Below, piece by piece: positions 7,902-17,294 of a stretch of 36,047 nucleotides of DNA (position 1 is its first letter; each line of letters opens with the position of its first letter). Source of the stretch: an uncultured Lachnospiraceae bacterium. Lineage in GTDB: Bacteria; Bacillota; Clostridia; Lachnospirales; Lachnospiraceae. Location: NCBI GenBank assembly GCA_902776305.1, contig CACYPS010000030.1, positions 1-36,047 of the forward strand, written 5' to 3'. Under the pieces are notes generated by a model. It ran no database searches and was not told the DNA's origin. It worked only from the letters and a program-made list of their open reading frames with translations. The translations under genes were made by a program, and so were the position numbers.

Positions 7902-9191
7902 TTATTTCTTCGGAATGAGAACTTCCTTTCCGCCCATATACGGACGAAGCACTTCCGGTATTCTTACGCTTCCGTCAGCCTGCAGATTGTTTTCAAGGAA
8001 CGCGATCAGCATACGCGGCGGAGCAACAACAGTATTATTAAGTGTATGAGCAAGGTATTTCTTCTTATCCTCACCCGCTACGCGAATTCTGAGTCTTCTG
8101 GCCTGCGCATCACCGAGGTTAGAGCAGGAACCAACCTCAAAGTATTTCTTCTGGCGCGGAGACCATGCTTCCACGTCAAATGACTTGACCTTCAGGTCAG
8201 CCAGATCACCTGAGCAGCACTCCAGTGTACGGACCGGAATATCCATAGATCTGAAGAGATCTACTGTGTTCTGCCACAGCTTATCGAACCACATCGGGCT
8301 CTCTTCCGGCTTGCAGACAACGATCATTTCCTGCTTCTCGAACTGATGAATTCTGTAAACGCCGCGTTCCTCGATGCCGTGAGCACCCTTTTCCTTGCGG
8401 AAGCACGGTGAATAAGATGTCAGTGTCAGCGGAAGAGTAGCTTCCGGGATAATCTGATCAATAAACTTTCCGATCATGCTGTGCTCAGATGTTCCGATCA
8501 GATAAAGGTCCTCGCCTTCGATCTTATACATCATGGCATCCATCTCATCAAAACTCATAACGCCCGTGACAACGTTGCTTCTGATCATGAAAGGAGGTAT
8601 GCAATATGTAAATCCACGGTCGATCATGAAGTCTCTTGCATATGCGATGACTGCGCTGTGAAGACGGGCGATATCACCCATAAGGTAATAGAATCCATTT
8701 CCGGCAACGCGTCCGGCCGCTTCCATATCAATTCCGTCAAATCTTTCCATAATTTCTGTATGATATGGAATTTCGAAATCCGGAACAACCGGCTCACCGT
8801 ACTTTGTAACCTCAACATTCTCGCTGTCGTCCTTACCGATTGGAACAGACGGATCGATAATGTTCGGGATGACCATCATTCTCTTCTTGATTTCTTCCTC
8901 AACATTTTTCTCTTCTGCGGTGAGTTCGTCGATACGTTCACCTTCCTTGGCAATCTGTTCCTTGATAGCCATAGCCTCATCGCGTTTTCCCTGACCCATG
9001 AGCTTGCCGATCATTTTTGAGGTCTTATTTCTATTTGCCTGAAGCTGCTGTACTTCCTGCTTAATTTCACGATTCTTCTTATCAAGCTCAATTACTTCAT
9101 CGACCAGTTCAAGTTTTCTATCCTGGAATTTCTTCTTAATGTTCTCTTTAACGATTTCCGGATTCTCTCTTAAAAATTTAATGTCAAGCAT
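7902..9191 (-). CDS. serS: Seryl-tRNA synthetase
   Basis: The enzyme charges tRNA-Ser (and tRNA-Sec) with serine. The 429 residues carry an N-terminal long coiled-coil tRNA-binding arm (about 30-105, highly charged) and the class II catalytic core. Motif 2 appears as CFRKEKGAHGIEERGVYRIHQF and motif 3 region as HTLNNTVVAPPRMLIAFLENN. The latter differs from the common bacterial form ([16 protein letters not shown]), resembling a divergent subfamily. The start at 9191 (MLDIKFLRENPE) follows GGGAGG; an ORF extension of 14 codons upstream is not translated in normal SerS. No T-box signature is visible in the upstream 9192-9478 gap. Confidence 0.95.
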   Translation of the reverse strand: MLDIKFLRENPEIVKENIKKKFQDRKLELVDEVIELDKKNREIKQEVQQLQANRNKTSKMIGKLMGQGKRDEAMAIKEQIAKEGERIDELTAEEKNVEEEIKKRMMVIPNIIDPSVPIGKDDSENVEVTKYGEPVVPDFEIPYHTEIMERFDGIDMEAAGRVAGNGFYYLMGDIARLHSAVIAYARDFMIDRGFTYCIPPFMIRSNVVTGVMSFDEMDAMMYKIEGEDLYLIGTSEHSMIGKFIDQIIPEATLPLTLTSYSPCFRKEKGAHGIEERGVYRIHQFEKQEMIVVCKPEESPMWFDKLWQNTVDLFRSMDIPVRTLECCSGDLADLKVKSFDVEAWSPRQKKYFEVGSCSNLGDAQARRLRIRVAGEDKKKYLAHTLNNTVVAPPRMLIAFLENNLQADGSVRIPEVLRPYMGGKEVLIPKK

Positions 9192-9361
9192 AATTCCTCC
9201 CGATTTATTTACGTTTTGACGGCTCACTGGCATTCGCAGTAATTCTCATTAACAGGCCGGCAGAAGCTGACCTGTATCCCGCGCCAAATTTCGTAAACGA
9301 TATTTGAATTTCAGCGCATGAAAATGCCGTCTATTATTACATGATATAGTTACCAAAAGTC

Positions 9362-9407
9362 GATTACGGATTGTTCCGTACTTACGCACTCCCACAATCC
9401 TGTAATC
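9362..9407. repeat. Hairpin between serS and DUF4446 genes
   Basis: GATTACGGATTGT (9362-9374) pairs with ACAATCCTGTAATC (9394-9407), with one bulged base and a 19-nt loop. On the minus strand it lies downstream of the DUF4446 gene and is followed by a short T-run (ACTTTT). It may be a weak terminator. The rest of 9234-9478 holds nothing recognisable. Confidence 0.45.
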
Positions 9408-9478
9408 AATTCATATTTGCAAAGTGTAATTATAACACAGATTTTACATTTAGTCTGCAAATTATAAGTTTAAGACTC

Positions 9479-9994
9479 TTATACATCTGCGTCATCGCCA
9501 TATTTACGTGCGATTCTGAGCGCCTGAATTTCCTCATCGCTCAGGATGATATAGGACTCGCCATTCATTACTTCCTTAATATAAAGGAAACAATTCTCTT
9601 TACTGTGGATTGCATTCAGGACAAATCCCGTATCTGTCTGATCCAGCATGGCAAGCGCAAAACTCAGCTTGCCACCGACATCATCAAATGCATCATACTT
9701 TACTATGCCGTACTTAATCAGACTTCGATTCTGGACATTCTCCATACTCTCCATGTTTTCGGAGATTTTGTCCGTGATATCGCTCATTTTCTCGATCTGA
9801 TTAAACTTACGAATAAACCCTCGCTCCAGAGATTTTCCATCCTCGCCTTTCATGAAGATGCGGTATTTTTCTTCTGTTTTCTTTACAATACTAAACAGAT
9901 TCATTACCACAATGATCAATCCGACGGTCGTTACCATGAGGATGATAATTATAATCCCGGGATCAATACCCATAGCATCAAATATTTCGCTCAT
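9479..9994 (-). CDS. DUF4446 family membrane protein
   Basis: The 171-residue protein has one hydrophobic segment (about residues 12-36, IIIIILMVTTVGLIIVVMNLF), then a charged helical stretch and a compact C-terminal domain (YDAFDDVGGKLSFALAMLD ... GESYIILSDEE). This pattern and the position beside parB match DUF4446, a family of unknown function common near parAB in Firmicutes. It is probably a single-pass inner-membrane protein with a cytoplasmic C-terminus. The ATG follows GGAG with good spacing. It is separated from parB by about 160 bp carrying periodic short repeats. Confidence 0.75.
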   Translation of the reverse strand: MSEIFDAMGIDPGIIIIILMVTTVGLIIVVMNLFSIVKKTEEKYRIFMKGEDGKSLERGFIRKFNQIEKMSDITDKISENMESMENVQNRSLIKYGIVKYDAFDDVGGKLSFALAMLDQTDTGFVLNAIHSKENCFLYIKEVMNGESYIILSDEEIQALRIARKYGDDADV

Positions 9995-10072
9995 AATTAT
10001 CTCCGATCTTTCTATATTTAATTTTTCAAGAACCCCTTAATATTCTCGTTGATTCGTACAAGATATCAAAGC

Positions 10073-10150
10073 ACCTTTTATAGCAAAATACCTTCTTAAA
10101 GTATAGTTCCTTTTTAAGACGAATCACCTTTTTTAGGTATGGTACTTTTT
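10073..10150. repeat. Periodic CCTTTTTA motifs every 17-18 bp
   Basis: CCTTTTAT (10074), CCTTCTTA (10091), CCTTTTTA (10109) and CCTTTTTT (10127), plus a weaker ACTTTTTA (10143), are spaced 17, 18, 18 and about 17 bp apart. They fill the gap between the parB stop and the DUF4446 start. The spacing is close to but not exactly two helical turns. They could be binding sites or a degenerate tandem repeat. Confidence 0.5.
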
Positions 10151-10152
10151 AT

Positions 10153-11319
10153 TCAGTACTTATTAAGAGACTGCAGCATTTCAAATATTCGGTTAAGCTC
10201 ATCATCCGAATAATACTCGATTTCGATTTTTCCTTTGCTCTTTCCCTTCTCCGTGATGGAAACCTTTGTACCGAGAATAATCTTCAACTGCTCCGACAGA
10301 TTTCCGAGAATAGCCTCTTTCTGATAATCTCTCGCTTTCGTCTTTTTTGGAGTGTTACTGGTAAGCTTTTTCACCAGCTTCTCTGTTTCGCGAACCGAAA
10401 GCTTTTCCTTCACAATTCGCTCTGCGAGAAGTCTCTGCATCTCTTCATTTGGAAGACCTAAGAGAGTACGCGCATGTCCTTCCGATATATCACCGGCGAT
10501 GACCATCTGGCGCACATCATCTGCGAGCTTCAGAAGTCTGAGAGAGTTCGTCACTGCAGATCTGCTTTTTGACACACGTCCCGCTACCTGCTCCTGCGTC
10601 AATTCAAATTCCTGAATAAGCCTGTCGTAAGCCAATGCTTCTTCAATAGGATTCAAGTCTTCACGCTGGATATTCTCTATCAGGGAAATTTCAACAGCTT
10701 CCCTGTTCGAATAATCTTTAACTATCACAGGGACTTCCTTCAGACCGGCCTTCATAGCAGCTCTCCAACGTCTTTCACCCGCGATTATTTCATAATAATC
10801 TTCGCGTTTCTGGACCAGAAGAGGCTGAATAATACCATACTGTTTGATAGAAGAGGCCAGTTCTTCTATACCTTCCTCGCTAAAATGCTTTCTTGGCTGA
10901 TCTCTGTTCGGCTCAACAGAAGATATCTTCATTATAAGAACAGAGTCTCCCTTGTCATTGGATTCCGAGGAACTGTCATTTACATCTTCTGTATGACTTA
11001 CACTTTCGTCTTCAGTTTCTGAATAGCTATCATTTGAATCTGTAGGCATTTCAGAAGATATCATATCAGAACCTGATTGATTACTTGGTTCCAATTTTTC
11101 TTCCATTTTTTCCGGAATTGGTTCACTTATTACCATTTCAGGCTCATTATTTTGGCTTTCATTCCGTATTAAACTATCTTCCGGAGCCATTTCCGCATTT
11201 GCAGTTTTTACTCCGTTATCGGGAGAAACTTTACTTTTTACAGAATCAGAAAACGCCGATTTGTTTGGAATCAGTTTATCAAGACCTCTTCCAAGACCTC
11301 CTCTCCTTTTTACAGCCAT
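10153..11319 (-). CDS. parB: Chromosome-partitioning protein ParB (Spo0J)
   Basis: ParB is a CTPase clamp that loads at parS and organises the origin region. The N-terminus has the ParA-contacting basic motif (RRGGLGRGLDKLIP). The ParB/CTP-binding domain contains NRDQPRKHF (138-146) and GERRWRA (181-187), and the helix-turn-helix is around LTQEQVAGRVSKSRSAV. At 388 residues it is about 100 longer than usual; the excess is an acidic, Ser/Glu/Asp-rich, presumably disordered linker (about 25-125). It starts 26 bp after parA with AAGGAG, so the two form an operon. Five parS sites lie within 4 kb. Confidence 0.95.
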   Translation of the reverse strand: MAVKRRGGLGRGLDKLIPNKSAFSDSVKSKVSPDNGVKTANAEMAPEDSLIRNESQNNEPEMVISEPIPEKMEEKLEPSNQSGSDMISSEMPTDSNDSYSETEDESVSHTEDVNDSSSESNDKGDSVLIMKISSVEPNRDQPRKHFSEEGIEELASSIKQYGIIQPLLVQKREDYYEIIAGERRWRAAMKAGLKEVPVIVKDYSNREAVEISLIENIQREDLNPIEEALAYDRLIQEFELTQEQVAGRVSKSRSAVTNSLRLLKLADDVRQMVIAGDISEGHARTLLGLPNEEMQRLLAERIVKEKLSVRETEKLVKKLTSNTPKKTKARDYQKEAILGNLSEQLKIILGTKVSITEKGKSKGKIEIEYYSDDELNRIFEMLQSLNKY

Positions 11320-11345
11320 CCTGTTATCTCCTTATCTTGTCGTAA

Positions 11346-12116
11346 TCAACCTTCATGATGTTTTACTATTTCTTCAGCGAGATATCTGTAGCTTGCAGCG
11401 CCGGTAGATCTGTTATCGTACTCTATAACAGGCATTCCGTAACTCGGTGCTTCAGCAAGACGAACATTTCTCGGAATGATTGTATCGAAAACATTTATGT
11501 CGAGGTTTTCTTTAACATTTGCAACAACATCTGAAGATAGATTATTTCTTGCGTCAAACATTGTAAATACAACGCCCTCAATCTTGATTTCACTGTTCAG
11601 TCTTTCCTTAACAAGATTAATTGTATTCAATATCTGAGTAAGACCTTCCAGGGCATAATACTCACACTGAATAGGTACTATGATACCGGAAGATGCGCAC
11701 ATAGCATTGATAGTGAGTATTGATAAAGAGGGAGGACAATCAATTATAATGTAATCAAAGTCATCTTTAATTGATTCAATGTGATTTCTGAGAGTATACT
11801 CTCTGTCTTCATTATCTAAAAGCTCAATTTCAGCTCCGGCAAGATTACTGTTAGATGCAATGATACTGAGATTATCATAACCTGTTTCAAGTATACAGTC
11901 ATTCACACTGCATTCATCGACTAACATATCATAAACTGTATAGATTTCCGGATCATCTTTGTCGATTCCGAGTCCACTGGTTGTATTTCCCTGAGGATCC
12001 ATATCTATGACCAGGACTTTCTTGCCGATTTCGCCGAGACATGCTGATAGATTGATGGCGGTTGTTGACTTACCAACACCACCTTTTTGATTAGAAATAG
12101 AAAGGATTTTACCCAT
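11346..12116 (-). CDS. parA: Chromosome-partitioning ATPase ParA (Soj)
   Basis: This is a deviant Walker ATPase of 256 residues. The P-loop KGGVGKSTT (residues 10-18) carries the signature lysine, followed by VIDMDPQGN and DCPPSLS. Together with ParB it segregates origins, and in Firmicutes Soj also controls DnaA. It binds DNA non-specifically as an ATP dimer. First gene of parAB. The upstream 1.1-kb gap carries four parS sites. Confidence 0.96.
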   Translation of the reverse strand: MGKILSISNQKGGVGKSTTAINLSACLGEIGKKVLVIDMDPQGNTTSGLGIDKDDPEIYTVYDMLVDECSVNDCILETGYDNLSIIASNSNLAGAEIELLDNEDREYTLRNHIESIKDDFDYIIIDCPPSLSILTINAMCASSGIIVPIQCEYYALEGLTQILNTINLVKERLNSEIKIEGVVFTMFDARNNLSSDVVANVKENLDINVFDTIIPRNVRLAEAPSYGMPVIEYDNRSTGAASYRYLAEEIVKHHEG

Positions 12117-12218
12117 TTTTTCTCCTTTATTATTTAATCTTGCGCGAATTCTATATTACATTTTCGCGCGTAGACACATTATATCACTTATATAAAAGCT
12201 GTGCTATATCGATAACAA

Positions 12219-12234
12219 TGTTTCACGTGAAACA
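12219..12234. promoter_or_regulatory. parS site 1
   Basis: Perfect 16-bp palindrome TGTTTCACGTGAAACA, identical to the Firmicute Spo0J-binding parS consensus, about 100 bp upstream of parA. Confidence 0.95.
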
Positions 12235-12300
12235 TTTCATTAATTTTTCTATCATTTCTATATTTTGATTGAAGCATTCATTAACTTTCCATCATTCCTG

Positions 12301-12316
12301 TGTTTCACGTGAAACA
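12301..12316. promoter_or_regulatory. parS site 2
   Basis: Perfect TGTTTCACGTGAAACA, 66 bp beyond site 1. Confidence 0.95.
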
Positions 12317-12716
12317 TTTTATTTCTAATCATAATCTTATTGTTTTTGAACATAAAAATTAACTCGCAGAATAAAATTTTTCTCAGACTTATGATACAAA
12401 CTCAAGGAGGTGATGAATATTTCAGGCACATTGCAAATATTCGTTATTGAAGGCACTTACACACTGGTTACGTTAGAATAAAACTCCGTGGAGTTAATAA
12501 ATATGCTTTTCTATCATTTTTAATCCCTGACACAGCGCTTTCGTAACTATAGCAACGTGAGATAAATGCACAAACTGAAAATTTTCTCAGAAATAGGATA
12601 TAAATACGATTCAAAGCTGAAATATCTCAGGCCGATCACAGCTGCACATTTAAAGAAGGGACTTCAGACCATGCGTGTCGCGTCAAAATACCAAGAAATT
12701 TTTGATATTAATAGGA

Positions 12717-12732
12717 TGTTTCACGTGAAACA
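12717..12732. promoter_or_regulatory. parS site 3
   Basis: Perfect TGTTTCACGTGAAACA in the gene-free region right of parA. Confidence 0.95.
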
Positions 12733-12890
12733 TTTAATTTCTAATCATGTAATACCATGTAGTACTCAAAATACAAGAAAAGTACTTCATAAACCGCTGA
12801 TTTTAACAAAATATAAGTTTGTTTCGCATATATCTTAATAGAACTGAGATAAAACTATAGCATTGCTCTTATTTTTAGTCCTTATAAGAA

Positions 12891-12906
12891 TGTTTCACGT
12901 GAAACA
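12891..12906. promoter_or_regulatory. parS site 4
   Basis: Perfect TGTTTCACGTGAAACA, about 230 bp upstream of the hydrolase promoter. Confidence 0.95.
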
Positions 12907-13119
12907 TTACTCTTATTATTCATCACGCAATATTCGTAACTTCTGTCGTAGAAACTCACGCACGCTGGCATTCATTTGATCGCACATACCTTTTCGCGAA
13001 AAAATTCTCCGACAGATCACAGACATACCAGTAGGAGACGCTTTCAAGCCGCACATATAGCATCAAGAGCGCTGTAGCTTTATTGAATTTTCTCTTTTAT
13101 ATATGAAATAATGTCCCAC

Positions 13120-13148
13120 TTGAGAATTGACATCTCATATAGTATAAT
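13120..13148 (+). promoter_or_regulatory. Sigma-A promoter of the alpha/beta-hydrolase gene
   Basis: TTGAGA (13120-13125) and TATAAT (13143-13148) are separated by exactly 17 bp, 57 bp before the GTG start at 13205. A second -35-like TTGACA nearby is too close (10 bp) to serve this -10. Confidence 0.75.
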
Positions 13149-13204
13149 TTATAGGCATGTTAAAATCGAATCTTTAAGTAGGGGATACTAAACAGGAGGC
13201 CGAT

Positions 13205-14200
13205 GTGAAAAGAAAAACATTTAGAAATACTATTGCCTTCACCGCTTTATCAGCAGCTGGAATTTATCTTATTAATAATAACGCAAATAAGTACGCAGTT
13301 TCTAAGGATATCTTAAAAGCTGAACCTGAAAATTATTTTAAATGGAAGAATCTAAAGATTTACTATACGAAGAAAGGGACACTTGGCAGCCCTATTATTC
13401 TCATTCATGATCTAAATCCTGCAGCTTCAACGGCAGAGTGGGAAAAATTAGAGAAAGTTCTTTCTAAGAACCACCGAGTCTATAGCATTGACTTGCTCGG
13501 ATGCGGAAGATCTGATAAGCCGGAGCTCACATATACCAGCTTCTATTTTGTACAACTCTTAATTGACTTTATTAAGTCACGAGTATGTGAGAAATCCTTT
13601 GTTGTTGCTTCAGGTTATTCGTCTTCCATAGCTCTTATGGCAAGCGCGTATGATGCAACAAAATTCTCAGGGCTGTTATTAATTAACCCGCCTTCGATGA
13701 GTACATTATCACGCTTCCCGAATAATTCATCAAAAATAGCTAAATCATTACTCGAGCTGCCGCTGATAGGATCATTAATATATAATATCCTTTATGCAAG
13801 GGAAGTGATTGATGATAAATTCACAGAAGATTATCTGTATAATCCGTTCTTAGTTGATACAAAGCTCATAGATACATATTATGAGAGCGCACATCTCGCT
13901 AACGGTAACGGCAGATTTCTTCAGGCTTCAATTTCCGGCAATTATGTAAATATGAATATTGAACATGCACTTAAAAATACGCCAGTGTATGCCGATATTC
14001 TTATCGGTTCTTCGCTTCCGAATGCTAATTTCATTTCAAGAACCTGGAAGAGATTAAAACCGGATATTAAAATTTATTCAATCCATCAGGCGAAAAATCT
14101 TCCTCATTTTGAGAAACCGGAACTTACAGCATCCATCATAGAGAAGAGTATTGCTTCTGCAGCAAAAAAGAGAGAGGAATCTTTCAAGAACAGAAAATAA
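13205..14200 (+). CDS. Membrane-anchored alpha/beta-hydrolase-like protein
   Basis: The 331-residue protein has an N-terminal hydrophobic anchor (about 9-25) and an alpha/beta-hydrolase fold: strand and oxyanion region IILIHDLNPA (64-73), IDLLGCGRSDKP (95-106), and nucleophile elbow GYSSS (Ser139). The elbow lacks the last Gly of GxSxG. The usual acid strand reads IGSSLPNAN without a clear Asp, and the catalytic His of AGHxPHxE is Asn298 here (AKNLPHFEKPE). The triad therefore looks degenerate, so it may be a non-catalytic relative or use another layout. GTG start with AGGAGG five bases upstream; the ATG two bases earlier meets a stop at once. Monocistronic and head-on to replication. Confidence 0.75.
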   Translation: MKRKTFRNTIAFTALSAAGIYLINNNANKYAVSKDILKAEPENYFKWKNLKIYYTKKGTLGSPIILIHDLNPAASTAEWEKLEKVLSKNHRVYSIDLLGCGRSDKPELTYTSFYFVQLLIDFIKSRVCEKSFVVASGYSSSIALMASAYDATKFSGLLLINPPSMSTLSRFPNNSSKIAKSLLELPLIGSLIYNILYAREVIDDKFTEDYLYNPFLVDTKLIDTYYESAHLANGNGRFLQASISGNYVNMNIEHALKNTPVYADILIGSSLPNANFISRTWKRLKPDIKIYSIHQAKNLPHFEKPELTASIIEKSIASAAKKREESFKNRK

Positions 14201-14238
14201 AGTATTATAATAATAAAGTATAATAATGTATTTAGAAA

Positions 14239-14277
14239 AACAACAAGGACAGCTTATGCTGTCCTTATTGTTTTTCT
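14239..14277 (+). terminator. Terminator of the hydrolase gene
   Basis: A long stem AACAACAAGGACAGC / GCTGTCCTTATTGTT with a TTAT loop is followed by TTTTTCT. It may also act for the convergent rsmG gene, whose stop is at 14333. Confidence 0.85.
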
Positions 14278-14332
14278 ATTCATTCATCACATACTCTCGT
14301 CACAAGAATCTGAGTCATATATAAAATATTGA

Positions 14333-15046
14333 TTACAGTGGATTTTTACTTGGCGTTCCGGCCTTTCTAGGATATATTTTCGGAGTACTATTTACTTTTT
14401 TGATCAATACAATACTCCTGCCCATATCATACAATTCAAACACATCCGTCTTTTCAATTTTTCCACCCAGTGTCTTGACCGCATTTTTAGCATTTTCTAT
14501 TTCTTCTTCAATATTACCTGACTTGTAAGCGGCAAAATAACCGCCTATCTTCGCGTACGGGATACAATATTCCGACAGAACATTCATTGATGCCACGGCT
14601 CTTGCAGTCACCAGATCATACTTTTCTCTGTATTTTGAATTATGTGCAAGATCTTCTGTTCTCGAATGAATCGCTTCTACATCCTCTAAGCCCAGTTTTT
14701 CCACTACTTCGGATAAAAAATTAACTCTTTTACCCACAGAATCCACAAGTGTAAGGTGTAAATGTGGATAAACTATCTTCAATGGAATTCCCGGAAAGCC
14801 GGCACCTGTTCCTACATCACAGAGTGAACTTATCTTTTTCATATCAAGAACTCGAGAAATCATCATACTATCGATAAAATGCTTCTTCACTACATCATTA
14901 TATTCTGTGATTGCAGTGAGATTCATTACTTTATTCTTTGCAGTCAAAAGTTCATAATACAGATTAAATTGAGCAATCTGCTTATCACTCAATTCCATAC
15001 CGTTTTTCTTCGTTTCATCGAATAATAAAGTATTATAATCATTCAT
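14333..15046 (-). CDS. rsmG: 16S rRNA m7G527 methyltransferase
   Basis: RsmG (GidB) methylates G527 of 16S rRNA at N7 using S-adenosylmethionine; loss gives low-level streptomycin resistance in many bacteria. The family's MNLT motif is at 41-44 and the SAM-binding DVGTGAGFPGIP at 77-88. The 237-residue length is typical. AAGGA lies about 10 bases before the ATG. It follows mnmG by 142 bp, a gap that contains parS site 5. Confidence 0.95.
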   Translation of the reverse strand: MNDYNTLLFDETKKNGMELSDKQIAQFNLYYELLTAKNKVMNLTAITEYNDVVKKHFIDSMMISRVLDMKKISSLCDVGTGAGFPGIPLKIVYPHLHLTLVDSVGKRVNFLSEVVEKLGLEDVEAIHSRTEDLAHNSKYREKYDLVTARAVASMNVLSEYCIPYAKIGGYFAAYKSGNIEEEIENAKNAVKTLGGKIEKTDVFELYDMGRSIVLIKKVNSTPKIYPRKAGTPSKNPL

Positions 15047-15072
15047 GTACGATATATCCTTCCGAATTTATA

Positions 15073-15150
15073 AAGCATCAAGAACTCCTCGGCGTTCTTG
15101 CCGCACCGCGTATAGTGCGAAACACCTTTCTTACAAGAATTCTGCGTCAG
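15073..15150. repeat. Dispersed hairpin repeat, copy A
   Basis: The plus strand reads CCTCGGCGTTCTTGCCGC, then GCGAAAC and CCTTTC; the same words in order occur at 33431-33500 between two unrelated genes. An inner hairpin is AAGAAC/GTTCTT. It lies between rsmG and mnmG, next to parS site 5. Confidence 0.4.
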
Positions 15151-15161
15151 AGATCAAAAAA

Positions 15162-15177
15162 TGTTTCACGTGAAACA
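15162..15177. promoter_or_regulatory. parS site 5
   Basis: Perfect TGTTTCACGTGAAACA, in the gap between mnmG and rsmG, 11 bp beyond the mnmG stop codon. Confidence 0.95.
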
Positions 15178-15188
15178 TTCGCGCATTT

Positions 15189-17099
15189 TCACATCTTATT
15201 TTGTTTCAAATACACCAAAAGTACATTCACATCAGCCGGCGATACACCTGCCACTCTTGAAGCTTGTCCTATACTTGAAGGCCTGAATTCCTTCAATTTT
15301 TGTCTCGCTTCAATTCTCAGACTCTTCACATCATCATAATCTAAATCATTAGGTATAGCCTTTTTCTCCATCTTAGCAAATTGAAGAACCTGTTTTTTCT
15401 GGCGTTTAATATATCCATCATATTTAATTTCAATATTAACCTGTTCTATAATGTCTTCCGATAACTCAGGTCTCCCTCTATCTACAAAAGCAAGTTCCTG
15501 ATATGAAAGCTCCGGTCTTCTGATCAATTCAATGAGCTTAGCGCCTGTTTCAAGTATTGTACTGTTTTTACCCTCAAGAAAAGTGTTGATTTCAGCGGTA
15601 GGGGATACATTTACTCCTGAAACTCTCTCAATTTCTTTTCGGATAGCCTCTTCCTTGAAATTCACATAATCCATCTGCTCTTTGGAAATCAAACCAACTT
15701 GATAACCGTATTTTCTGAGGCGAAGATCTGCATTATCCTGTCTCAGAAGGAGTCTGTATTCTGCGCGGCTTGTCATCATTCGATAAGGCTCAAAATTTTC
15801 CTTTGTTACCAGGTCATCGATCAGAACTCCGATATAGGACTCAGAGCGCAGAAGAGTAAGCTGTTCCTTTTTCTTAATATACTGAGCAGCATTGATACCG
15901 GCTATAAGTCCCTGCGCTGCCGCTTCCTCATAACCTGAGCTTCCGTTGAATTGTCCTCCGGAAAACAGACCACTGATTTTCTTGAACTCCAATGTGCTTT
16001 TCAGCTGCTTAGGTGCAATACAATCATATTCGATAGCATAAGCATTCCGCACAATTTTCGCATTTTCAAGTCCGGGAACGGATCTGTACATTGCGAACTG
16101 CACATCTTCGGGCATAGAACTTGACATTCCATCAATATACATTTCATTTGTATATCTGCCTTCCGGTTCAATAAAGACCTGGTGTCTGTCCTTATCCGGA
16201 AATTTCATAACTTTATCTTCAATTGAAGGGCAGTAGCGCGGTCCTGTTGATTTGATTACGCCACCGTAAAGCGGAGATCTGTCTATATTTTCCCGAATTA
16301 CTTTGTGCGTATCCTCATTTGTATAGGTCAGCCAGCAAGACACCTGATCAATCTGTACATCCTCCGGATTTGTCGAAAAAGAGAATGGAACAACTCTATC
16401 ATCGCCTTTCTGCTCAACCATTTTTGAGAAATCAATACTTCTTTTATCGATTCGGGCAGGAGTTCCGGTCTTGAATCTTCTCAGTTCTATACCGTTGGCA
16501 CGGAGAGAATCAGACAAATGATTTGCCGCCATCAGTCCGTTCGGGCCGGTATATTGACTTACATCGCCGTAAATGCAGCGAGCCGTAAGATAAACGCCTG
16601 TGCAAAGAACAACTGCTTTCGCATGGAAAATAGCACCGGAAACGGTTTTTATACCTGCGATTCTTTTATAAATATTTCCATTATCGGAATTATCTATAAC
16701 ATCTTCAGTTATTATTTCCGCGACTTCCTGTTGTCTGATTGTAAGATGTTCCTGATTTTCCAGGACTTTACGCATGCTCAGAGAGTAGTCGGATTTATCT
16801 GCCTGAGCACGGAGCGAATGAACGGCAGGGCCTTTCGACTTATTAAGCATCTTAGACTGTATGAAGGTCTTGTCGATGTTCTTTCCCATCTCACCGCCGA
16901 GTGCATCAAGTTCTCTTACAAGGTGACCCTTCGAGCTCCCTCCTACATTCGGATTACAGGGCATGAGAGCAATGCTCTCAACACTGACCGTAAATATATA
17001 TGTCTCAAGACCAAGTCTCGCGCAGGCAAGCGCTGCTTCGCATCCGGCATGTCCCGCACCGACTACCACAACATCGCAAAATTCTTCTATGACAGGCAT
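15189..17099 (-). CDS. mnmG: tRNA uridine-34 carboxymethylaminomethyl enzyme MnmG
   Basis: MnmG (GidA) with MnmE installs the cmnm5 group on U34 of several tRNAs, using FAD, NADH, glycine and methylene-THF. FAD-binding [10 protein letters not shown] is at 14-23. Family signatures [16 protein letters not shown] and [15 protein letters not shown] are present, and the C-terminal helical MnmE-binding domain ends [16 protein letters not shown]. Length 636 is normal. GGGAG stands eight bases before the ATG. It is downstream of mnmE on the same strand, gap 195 bp. Confidence 0.97.
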   Translation of the reverse strand: MPVIEEFCDVVVVGAGHAGCEAALACARLGLETYIFTVSVESIALMPCNPNVGGSSKGHLVRELDALGGEMGKNIDKTFIQSKMLNKSKGPAVHSLRAQADKSDYSLSMRKVLENQEHLTIRQQEVAEIITEDVIDNSDNGNIYKRIAGIKTVSGAIFHAKAVVLCTGVYLTARCIYGDVSQYTGPNGLMAANHLSDSLRANGIELRRFKTGTPARIDKRSIDFSKMVEQKGDDRVVPFSFSTNPEDVQIDQVSCWLTYTNEDTHKVIRENIDRSPLYGGVIKSTGPRYCPSIEDKVMKFPDKDRHQVFIEPEGRYTNEMYIDGMSSSMPEDVQFAMYRSVPGLENAKIVRNAYAIEYDCIAPKQLKSTLEFKKISGLFSGGQFNGSSGYEEAAAQGLIAGINAAQYIKKKEQLTLLRSESYIGVLIDDLVTKENFEPYRMMTSRAEYRLLLRQDNADLRLRKYGYQVGLISKEQMDYVNFKEEAIRKEIERVSGVNVSPTAEINTFLEGKNSTILETGAKLIELIRRPELSYQELAFVDRGRPELSEDIIEQVNIEIKYDGYIKRQKKQVLQFAKMEKKAIPNDLDYDDVKSLRIEARQKLKEFRPSSIGQASRVAGVSPADVNVLLVYLKQNKM

Positions 17100-17294
17100 A
17101 CATTAATCTCCCAACCTTCTGTTTTTCTTTCCCATGCTACCATAAAACTTTCATTTCGCAATCTAAATCTCAGAAATTATATCATATTATCTATTTCTGA
17201 AACTTTATCTTTCATTTCTAAGCACAGTTACAATCTTAAAAAAATAATTATTTCACTATACAAAACACAGCCACAATCATTAAAAATACAACTC

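Larger units (their letters stand above)
12117..13119. other. Gene-free parS-bearing region
   Basis: This 1-kb AT-rich stretch between the divergent parA and hydrolase genes holds four perfect parS sites and no convincing gene. A 90-codon plus-strand ORF (12566-12838) contains a parS palindrome read as MFHVKH and has no ribosome site. A 22-codon ORF at 12413 has AAGGAGG only two bases from its ATG. The region probably serves as a ParB-loading zone. Confidence 0.6.

Noticed and set aside
9192-9478. T-box riboswitch before serS
   Set aside because: Expected on functional grounds, but no GGTGG-ACCGCG-type T-box sequence or antiterminator is visible.
12413-12481. 22-codon ORF after AAGGAGG
   Set aside because: The Shine-Dalgarno is only two bases from the ATG, too close for normal initiation; no conserved feature.
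12566-12838. 90-codon ORF between parA and the hydrolase
   Set aside because: It includes parS read as MFHVKH, no ribosome site, and atypical composition; a chance ORF.
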